Below are positions 11,321 through 21,000 of a DNA stretch of 64,000 nt, piece after piece (positions within the stretch are counted from its first letter, which is position 1; each line of letters begins with the position of its first letter). A program made the position numbers and the translations under genes. The notes beneath the pieces were generated by a model, which did no database searches, was not told where the DNA came from, and worked only from the letters and a program-made list of their open reading frames with translations. Origin of the DNA: Stropharia rugosoannulata (Eukaryota; Basidiomycota; Agaricomycetes; Agaricales; Strophariaceae); the NCBI GenBank assembly GCA_028532985.1, contig JANCIK010000001.1, positions 434,001 through 498,000 of the forward strand. The letters are read 5' to 3'.

Positions 11321-14300
11321 ATGGCAACTGTCTTGAGCCCACGCCCTTCGACAAGCAGTCAGCAGCAGCGCCCCAGCCTCAGCCGCGCCGGGCCCTCGAT
11401 GTCGCAGTCCAAGGAAGACGCAGCCCGGATTAGTGGCAAAATTGACGAGGAGATAAGAGTAAACATTGGTAGTCATCTGTTCCGACAGTTCACTGGGCGC
11501 TGACTACCTTCCAGAGAGAGTCTGCAAAGCAGAAGGAAGCGAAGAAACGGGAAGTGAAAGGTAAGTACCCAAGCTAGTTGGATGATGCAGGACAGCGCTG
11601 ATATTCGCGTCATTCAAGTGATGTTGCTCGGGCAGGCGGATTCAGGTAGGCGCCTCTACCCAGCAGTAGGGTATTTCACAGTAGCCCGAGTTGGTCGAGT
11701 TTGCCTCCCAACCTGCTAGGTTGGGGTGCAACTAGTCTTGAAGTTGGAGCCCAAGCTGGACTGCAGTCAAGTTTGCTCCTCGCTTTTGTTCCAACTTCCC
11801 CTACTGTGAATCACTCTAACGTGAAAATGGCCCATCTCACGGCCTCCCCAGGAAAATCAACGCTGCAAAAGCAATTCCAACTTTTCTATGCCCAGCGCTC
11901 ACTCGACAGCGAGCGCCTCGCTTGGGTGCCCATCGTCTATTCCAACATCATCAAGGCAGTGCGCATCATTTTTGCCGAGCTCGAGTACGAGACGTCCCTG
12001 CTTCCATCCATCCCTGGTCCTTCGACACGGTCGCCAGCACCGGAGCCACTTACCTCCCGGGAGGTGCAAACCGAGCTTGCGGAATTGCGCCACCGCCTCC
12101 TACCACTGCTATCACTCGAAACGGCGCTCGCAACGGAGCTCAGCGGCGGGGTTACCATTGCGCGCGCACGCAGCGAAGCGTTCGTACGCACTGGGTGGCA
12201 GACGCTGGTGCGTGGCGGTAGCGGGGACGGAGAAAGCGCGATTGCACTCAGAGAGGCCGAGGCAAGCCGCGCCCGGGCGACGACGGCGCTTGTGGCGCGC
12301 ACACTGGGCGAAGCGGTGGATGACATCGAGGCGCTATGGACGCACGAGGCAGTTCGATTCTATGCGCGGCAAAGGCGTATACGGCTGGATGACTCTGCAT
12401 CTTAGTACGTGTTTTCGTATTTCTCCTTTCTGCTGTGTTTCAGGCATCGTGGGCTGTACCTGTTTCGCCGCTCAATTAATATGCTTTTGGGAACTTGGCT
12501 GATGACTATCTCCTTTGCAGTTTTCTTCGTTGCATCCTACGTATCGCAGAGCCAGAGTACATCCCTACCAATGGTGTGTGATCCATGATAGATAGACATA
12601 TACCCCGAGATTTTAACATTTCCACGTAGACGACATTTTGCATGTCCGTCTGCGCACGCTTGGCGTAATGCAGCACTCGTTCCCCATGAATATGGCAGGA
12701 CGCACATATAAATGGATCTTGTACGACGTCGGCGGAGCAGTGAGCAGTATATCTCCATCTGCTTGCGTATCTCTACTAACGAATTATTCTTTTCCCGTAC
12801 TCCTAATATGTTATAATTTGATCACAGCGTGGTCAGGTATCGTGCTCAGCATCCCATCCTTACCCGCGATATTAAATTAAATAATCTGTGATCAAGAGGC
12901 CAACATGGATACCGTATTTCGATGATGGTACGTACGTCTATCTCTTGTCTATCTGTCCCTATCCCTGGCAGATCGGGGTCCGGCATGTCGTGCCAGCCCC
13001 AGCTGTAGACTCATGCCATCCATGGCATGTCATTTTCACATCAATAAACCTGATGCTAATTATTCTGTTTTTGGCGAACAGCGACAGCAATTATATTCTT
13101 AGGTACGTACAGATAGCGACGCATTATCTTTCCTTCTTTTTCCCTGCGCGTGATCGTATTTCGCGGTGACCTGCTTTGCCTTGGACTTGTGCTGACATTG
13201 ACAACGCCGACATGTGCGACGTACCAAACTTTGACTTATCAGCGCCACTAAGCGCATTTGACCAGGTATGTACCATTGTTACCACTCCACGGCACGCCTT
13301 GGGCTGCTGGCGCTTCTTTGATACTCACGGACTTCATCTATCCCTTTTCATAACCTCTTGAACAACACGTCATATCACTGCCGATATCCGTACTGTTGTC
13401 ATCAATCATTCTCTTTGCCTTCGACATTTGCATGCGCCCCTACACCATATTGAACTTACAAACGCGCGAATGTCTGGGCACATCAGTACCTGGAAGAAGA
13501 CCCCCGGACAAACCGAATCGATGACTCGCTGCAGCTGTTCGGTTCCATCTGCTCCAACACACTCCTGCAGAAGGCTCACCTCGTCCTTCTACTAAATAAG
13601 GTATGTCTCATGACTTATTTTTGTATCCCTCAGGGAGTAAGAGTAATATGTATTTGCAAACTGATTTATTTCCCGCCCTTGTTTTTACCTCGGTGCTCCT
13701 TTAACGCAGATGGACATCTTGCGCGAGAAGCTTGATGCAGGTGCGCATGTTCGTAGATAGTGCGTCCACATTCTTCGTATTTTAACTGATGAACACGCCG
13801 AGTCAATGTAACTGATTTCGCTATGCAGCATCACGAGCTTCGGTACCCGCGCCAACAACTTTGAAACGGTCGCGGACTACTTCCGGTCGCACTTCATGCA
13901 GGTGCATCGCAAGAAAGACGAAGCAGGACGAAAATTGTTTATTGTAAGCTTTGGTCTAAATTTCTCTCCCCGCTACATCCCCTGTCCTCTCGTGGCGGAA
14001 TTAGAAATAAAGATGACTGACGCCCTTGTTTCTTCTTCCAACAGCACTTCACCTCGATGCTGGTACGTCTGCTAGTTGCATTCCTGCTCGTACAAGATTT
14101 TCTTTCAGTCCAACTAATACGCGCCGCTTTATCTCACCCATCTTCTCGAACTTGTAAATCATATCCTATGACTATACCATACGGATGCTTATACAAACAA
14201 ATTACTCGGTCAACAATATATAAATACAAAATGCAAACTTTAGGACATACAAGCGACGCAAAGCATAATAGGGTTAGGTGAGTAAACTCTATTCTTTCTG

Positions 14301-14408
14301 CCGTAACTTTCTGTGGATGCAAAATGAGATGAGCTGACGGAGGGTTACTGATTTCCAGTAGGTGAAGCTATACTGCGGAAACATGTCGCGGACGTTGGCC
14401 TAGCCTGA
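11321..14408 (+). CDS. Heterotrimeric G protein alpha subunit, atypical
   Basis: Sixteen exons give an in-phase frame of 463 codons: 11321-11458, 11515-11560, 11619-11645, 11852-12404, 12521-12573, 12630-12739, 12828-12836, 12897-12927, 13082-13102, 13243-13265, 13487-13600, 13710-13759, 13829-13943, 14045-14062, 14244-14277, 14359-14408. Galpha subunits relay receptor signals as GTP switches at the plasma membrane. Visible motifs: P-loop GQADSGKST (residues 66-74), switch I RLRTLG (279-284, catalytic Arg kept), switch II DVGGARGQR (305-313), NKMD (374-377) and TSMLDIQATQ near the C-terminus. Oddities: about 110 extra residues in the helical domain (exon 4), no MGxxxS myristoylation start (MATVLSP), Ala where the catalytic Gln of DVGGQ normally sits, and the C-terminus VGLA. 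Typical Galpha is about 350 residues. It belongs to the divergent Galpha group of mushrooms, so regulation may differ from the canonical GTPase cycle. Confidence 0.88.
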
Positions 14409-15063
14409 GCTTCGAGCAAACCAGATGATATATGGGACAGTGGATTTTTTTGTTATTTTTACATGCATACGATGTCTTCTTTGAAACTGCTCTGTATTAT
14501 CTCCATGAGTGACTGCATTTTCAATTCGTCTGAAGCTCCGACTGATACGAACATCGCAATGCACCGTCTACGTCAACTAGCGCTTTATAAATAAACATTC
14601 TACACACTGAATGAGAACACATATTATGCACGTCCCAGCAGCTCTTTAAACGCCTGAAGAAAGGCCAACTACGAAATGTGAGTTTTCGGACTAAAGCTGG
14701 CAGCTACTGGTCTTGCAAATTTCAAGCTTCAAGGCGCGATGATATGCTCACGTAGCATGCTAAGCGTTTTAATTTATAAGAGCTTGAGGAATGAATAAAC
14801 TTATGGCATGAGCAAGTCATTCCCTCTCATCACCTCTTTTTCACTGGCACCCTTATGTACTCTGCATTGCTCTTGACTATCGATAATTTGGCGTTTCTTA
14901 ATCTAGAAGCTCTCCTTCCTATTAAAGCCAGCGGCCACCAAGTGCGGAGTAAGCCCCTTTATTTCCAGACGATCATAGAACATGTCAATCGATATTTTAC
15001 AACAGTACCCATTGCAACAAAATGTGACCAACCCCATACTCGGTTCATAGCGAACAAATCTTT
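14409..15063. other. Intergenic between convergent genes
   Basis: No gene seen. Lies between the 3' ends of the Galpha gene (plus) and the kinase-like gene (minus); it presumably holds both terminators. Confidence 0.5.
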
Positions 15064-18000
15064 TTACCTCATATCATAGAATGCATGATCTTGCTTTTGC
15101 TCTCTGACTGATTTCACTATATCACATGCAAGCCTTGACATTGGACCGTTGAGGACGTTTAGCATCTTCTGACACTCCAGCGATTCAGTTAAAAAAAGAT
15201 CTGCCGGTGCGACCTTGGTGCTTCTCCCGAAGTCAATTATACGAAAACGGTGTTCGTCCATCTTACGCTGAATAGGCCATTTTGAGATGTCGCCATGAGA
15301 AATGACCACGTTACGTGGATAAAACGATCCGTGAAGCCAGTTAGCTGCGTGCATCCGAAACAGCAAAGCTGCACATTCATGTCTAAGAAGATAAGGATTA
15401 AAATCCACTCTTTATCGAACAACGCATTGGCTGGCTCACCTGTCGTCCAAACTGAGCTTGTCAACATCAATGGGCTCCCCACAATCCTCCATCAACATAA
15501 TGGGACTAAGGTATTCCTTTTTTGCGCTTCGACTCTTCGCAGGCGTATCAGAACTACTAGCTGATCCCTTGCCCTCGTTCGACTCTGTATCTTCCTCGGG
15601 AACGTAATATCCATAGAACTGTGGAACAATTGCTAGCGCAGGGGTAGGGTCGTGATTCGGTGGAACAAGATTGTACCCGCTCCAGTGCTCGAAAAAATGG
15701 CTAGGGAAACTTTGGTAGTTTTTCGCCTCGTTTGCTAGATGGGGGTCCCCTTTCATCGACAGTTTTGCTGCGACATGAGCTTTAAACATCGGGCCGAAAT
15801 CTCTTTCCTCCGAATCGTGCTTGCAGCGCTGTCCATCTCCGGGGATAGTCCACTTCACACCTGGGACATTAATCTCTCGGCGCGACCCCTCGTACTTCTC
15901 AGTCACCGTGGTAGATGCTTTTGTATGAGGCACATGAGCCTGGACGTCCCCGTTAATGTCCTCTACATTGTAACACTTCCCCGGCTTCTTGACCCCAATT
16001 ATAGACATAGTGCCTGTGCGCCCATGTCTCGATGCGATGGTAATCAATAAGGTTTCGATCTTGTCGCTCATTTTGTCGTCTTCCTTGAACACAACGTCAG
16101 GCGCTTCTTTTCTAAGAACTTTATAAAACGCATTTTCGAAGCATGAATGACAGATATACGGTTCTTGAAATAATCTGCGCGGGATCTCCCAAGTCGCCTT
16201 GAAGACGTGAGAATGATGACCGGTACCCAGCAGTTCGTCCTTATCAATATACAAGTGAGCTTCCGGGATATCAAGAAGGGGAGGAGGAGCCTCGGGGTGG
16301 AGAGCAAGGACAGGCTCGATCACGGGTCCAGAAGTAATCTTTCCGCTGAGTAGGTCTTCTGAAGGGGTTAAGTATAACCTGCCTTCCTTTGTGCGCGACT
16401 TGTGCTCCTTCGAGAGCTTGTTCCTTTCCTGCTCGGCGGCTAATAGCGCTTCACGAGTGAGCTTCAACTTGTACACGCGATCGGGTTTGATGGGGAGCCC
16501 TGCATCCCGACCAACACGCAAAACGCCATGAGGATCATGAACGACAAGGCGCTGTGGAAGAAGGTGCAGAGGAATGCGAGATTCAAGCTTAGGGTGAGAT
16601 GTAGAGGGAAGTATTCCACTAGGCTACCGTTGGGTAGTGAGCGACAATGACGCTCCTTGATCTTTAACCACGACTCTCTCATTTCTTCCCACGGTTATCC
16701 TGGGGCAGAAAAGAGACCTCGTCGAGGCAAGACTTAAGTAGAGTAATATACAAAGTACAAGAACCCAAAATGGCTAGCAAGAACGACAGTGAGAAGAATC
16801 CTGGCCAACGGAAGTCGACCAGGAACGCAGGTAAACGCACAATGACGGATCGGGACGACCCCGCCAGCGCACTAGACGGCCAGCCAACAAAGTCGCGTCG
16901 CGGAGCCGATGATGAACTAAAAGACCCTGCAACAGCCAGAGCCTTCCTAGTGCGTAACAGCATGCTACCGGACGATGCTGACACAGCGAGCGCGAGAGAC
17001 GTCGCGACAGCGCTCTTTCATACAGCTGAGGCAGCGGGCATGCCAGCGGACGCAAGGAAAATGGTCAGAGCCGCGGCATTCCTAGTAAAAGAATTCGACC
17101 AGACGGCGGCAAACGAAGTAGTACGCGAGGCAGTGTCAATGCAAGTAGACACACTGGCAGAGGAGTCCAGAAACATCACAGCCCACGTCACAGCAGCACT
17201 GGAGGTAGCAGTAGCGGCCCAGGTAAAGGTAGTAGGCGAAGCGGCGGCCGCAGCCATCGACACTATCATTGCGGCAGGAACAGCCAGGGCAGCAGCGGCG
17301 CTCGAGGCGGAGGTGGCGGCGCTACGTCCACAGACCCCGTACCGCGGCCACTACTACGATCACCGACGCCCACTACTCCAGCTCCCGCACCGATGACGGA
17401 TCAAATCCCCCCTGCCAAACTTCCCAACAGACTGCAGAACACAGCTCCGACGCAAGTCGAACGGAAGGTCCGGGCTGCAGCGAGGCAAGGCATTCGTGCA
17501 CGCCAATTCCTACTGGACTTTCCCCCGGACTCCGAAATGCGACAACTGACGAAGCAGCAGGCGCTGGCTATGTTCAATAACGCGCTGGCGGCAGTAAGTG
17601 CAACAACCCCGGGAGCGGCTCATCGCATTAGGGCAATACGAGTGCTGCGCAACAAAGGTTTCCTGGGCGAATTCCTCACGGAGGCGGGAGCGGCCTGGTT
17701 CCAAGGACATGGCAACGCAGAGCTCTTCCTCAAGAAAATTGGAGGAAGGGGAACATGGAAACCGCGCACATACGCGGTCATCGTATTCATGGCCCCGATA
17801 ACCTTCGACACAAACTCGGAGGACCAGGTACGGGAACTAGAACAGGAAAATGGACTAACCAAGGGATGCATAATACGAACTAAATGGGCAGTCGCCCGAA
17901 GCAGGCGCGAAGGCCTGACCAAGTCGACACTGATCCTTTCCTACAGGAAATCAACTCCGCGAACCTAGTTGCGGAGTATGGCCTACGCATTATGGGAACT

Positions 18001-21000
18001 AACTGCCCAGGTAGGAAGTGCAAAAGAGAACCACCCAAATGCTTGCGCTGTCTAAGCTGGAGCCATCTGGCCGAGAGCTGCAACGCAGAGGTACCGATAT
18101 GCGGACTATGCGGGGATCAGGGACACAGAATTGAATTCTGCAAGAACAAAGACAGGCGAAATGCACCCCATGCAGCAGGGCAGGGACCACCGGAGATGCG
18201 ACACGCCACTCGAGCTACAGCAGAGCCTGCAGCACCTTCCTGGCGAAATGCCGTGAATACGACGAGCTCCACCCGAAAACATGGAGCCGTTCTTCGCCTC
18301 CGACACGGACGGCTCAGGCAGCGGACTCTCTGGCAAGTGTTGAACAAGTATCAGCACCACCACCATCCACAAAGGGTGCGCCCTCCGCAACGAATGACGC
18401 GGACATCCCTGCACAGCTCCAATCGCCTATCCGCCGCATTCTGACATCGAAGGCAGAAGAAAAAAGAAGGGCCTCGGAGGCGACCCGGCAGACCACGCTG
18501 GTAGGCTTCAGACCCCCCATGGGCACACTAGAGGTAGAGCCGGCGACGCCTGACTCGGAGTCCTCATCAGAGGACAAGGAGCCAGCATCGCCTGGCCTTT
18601 CATATACTTCTGAATGAATGAGGCGCCACTGAACCGCCTTAGAATCCTCCAGGTCAATCTCAACAAGTCGGACCGGGGGCACCTTGATCTGATAAACAGG
18701 CCGCTGCACAAGGACTGGGACATTATCCTGGTGCAGGAACCACATGTGACGGCAATGGGGCTTATCAGGACACCCAGAAAGTTCACCATCGTCTACCCAG
18801 CAGAACGATACAAAACAGGCGCAGCACAGGTGCGCGCCATAATATTCATAAATACAAACTTACGGTCAAGCTCGTGGAGAGCTGTGAACGTGCCAAAAAC
18901 TACTGACATAACGGCGGTACAGCTACTGAGCAGCGGCCGCCGCATAACAATATTTAATATATACAGTGCATGTGAACACACAAAGACCCTCGGCCGACTG
19001 CGTCGATACATGGCACGTCACAAGAACAACTTATGCCCAAATGACACGGACGGATACATAACAGCAGGTGACTTTAATACCCACCACCCAATGTGGGACA
19101 CACCAGGCGACAACCGACTATTCACCCCAGCAGCTCTGAGACGGGCAGAGAAGCTGCTGCGGATCGTGGAAGAACAGGACATGGTAATGGCACTTCCGCC
19201 AGGCCTGCCCACTCTACGTCACTTCCGCACAAAGCTGCTCTCCCGACCAGATAATGTCTGGTGCTCTGCCCACCTCCTACCAACATTTGTACGATGCGAT
19301 ACAGACAGCTATGCGCAATCGCCATGCACAGATCACTACCCAATAACTATGGTGCTGACCATTCCACAGGACCGCACAGAAGAACCCCCATCACGCAACT
19401 TTAGGAACACCGACTGGGGCGAATTCAGGGCATCACTGACCCGCCATATGCTGCAGGTACCGGACCCACAGCCCATGAATGAAGCAAACACGATCCAAGA
19501 TGCAGCAAAGGCCCTGACGACGGCGCTGCATGCCGCAGTCGAAGAGGTTGTCCCGCTTAACAAGCCATGCCCATTCTCCAAACGATGGTGGAACAGCAGC
19601 CTGAGCGAACTACGTAGGGAAGTAAACAAGCTAAGCAGGACTTCCTACCACCATCGCACACTGCAAAATCACCCTGTCCATGAAGAACGGAGGCGGAAGG
19701 CAAGGGAGTACGGTGACGCAATCATCAAAGCCAAAACAGCACACTGGGAAGAATACCTGGACAACGCCTCAAGCCAGGATATATGGACCGCGAACAAATA
19801 CATATCAGCCCCAACAGGCGACGGAGGTAAAACACGAATACCGTCACTCACTCTCACAGATGCCGATGGCCAGGAAACATCAGTGGACACAAACGAAGGT
19901 AAAGCGGAGGCCCTAGCCTCCGCATTCTTTCCACCTGCTCCTGCGGTATCAACTGTGCCCGCCAATTTCGAATACCCTGCACCTCTGGCGGACCCAGACC
20001 CTATCACTATCGACCGGATACGTGAACATGTCTCGCGACTCTCGCCCTTCAAAGCCCCAGGGCCGGACGGCATCCCCAACAAAGTCCTCCAAGAGTCCAT
20101 AGATATAATCGGCAGCCACCTCCAACCGCTATATCAATCAATCATTGACACTGGATGCTATATCGACAGCTGGCGGGAGTTCACCACAGTCGTCCTCCGC
20201 AAGCCCGGTAAACCCGACTATGGCGTCCCAAAGGCATATCGGCCCATAGCGCTGATTAACACACAAGCAAAAGTACTAACATCCATAGTAGCTGACGACA
20301 TAGCACGTCTGGTTGAAGCACATAAACTACTCCCCAAGAATCACTTTGGCGGACGATCTGGCCGCATGACAACAGATGCAGTGCACCTCCTGGAGGGTAA
20401 GATAAAAGAAGCATGGCGAAAAGGCAAGGTGGCCTCAGTGCTATTCCTCGACGTCGAAGGCGCCTTCCCCAATGCAGTAACAGACCGGCTAATCCACAAC
20501 ATGAAGAAGAGGCGGATACCGGAACGACTAATAGCATTTGTAATCGAACTTCTGAAGAGACGACGGACAAGACTACGCTTCGACGACTACATATCGGAAC
20601 TAATCTGGATCGTAAATGGCATTGGCCAAGGCGACCCCCTCTCCATGATCCTTTACATCATATACAACGCTGATTTACTTGAAATCCCGCAGGGCACAGA
20701 AGAATTGGCAATAGGTTTCGTAGACGATGTCATGGCTATTGCAATCGCGCGAACCTTCAAACAGACAGTAAAGATGCTGAAGAACCTCATGGACAAGCCA
20801 GGAGGAGGCTTCAAATGGGGACAAGACCACAACTCCAAAAACGAGATTAGCAAACTGGCTGTTGTCCACTTCTCCCGACGACGACGGCCTGACCCCAACA
20901 ACCCGGGCCACACTCGGCCCCTGCACCACCCCAAACTAAAGCTACACGACACAGTAGTCACGAACGCACCATACTACAAATATCTGGGGCTCATGGTGGA

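Noticed and set aside
16500..16660. Plus-strand frame reading MNDKALWKKVQ and ending GSERQ before the LINE
   Set aside because: It is the antisense of a kinase-like exon whose minus-strand frame continues through HDPHGVLRVGRDAG; no start context or domain supports the plus-strand reading.
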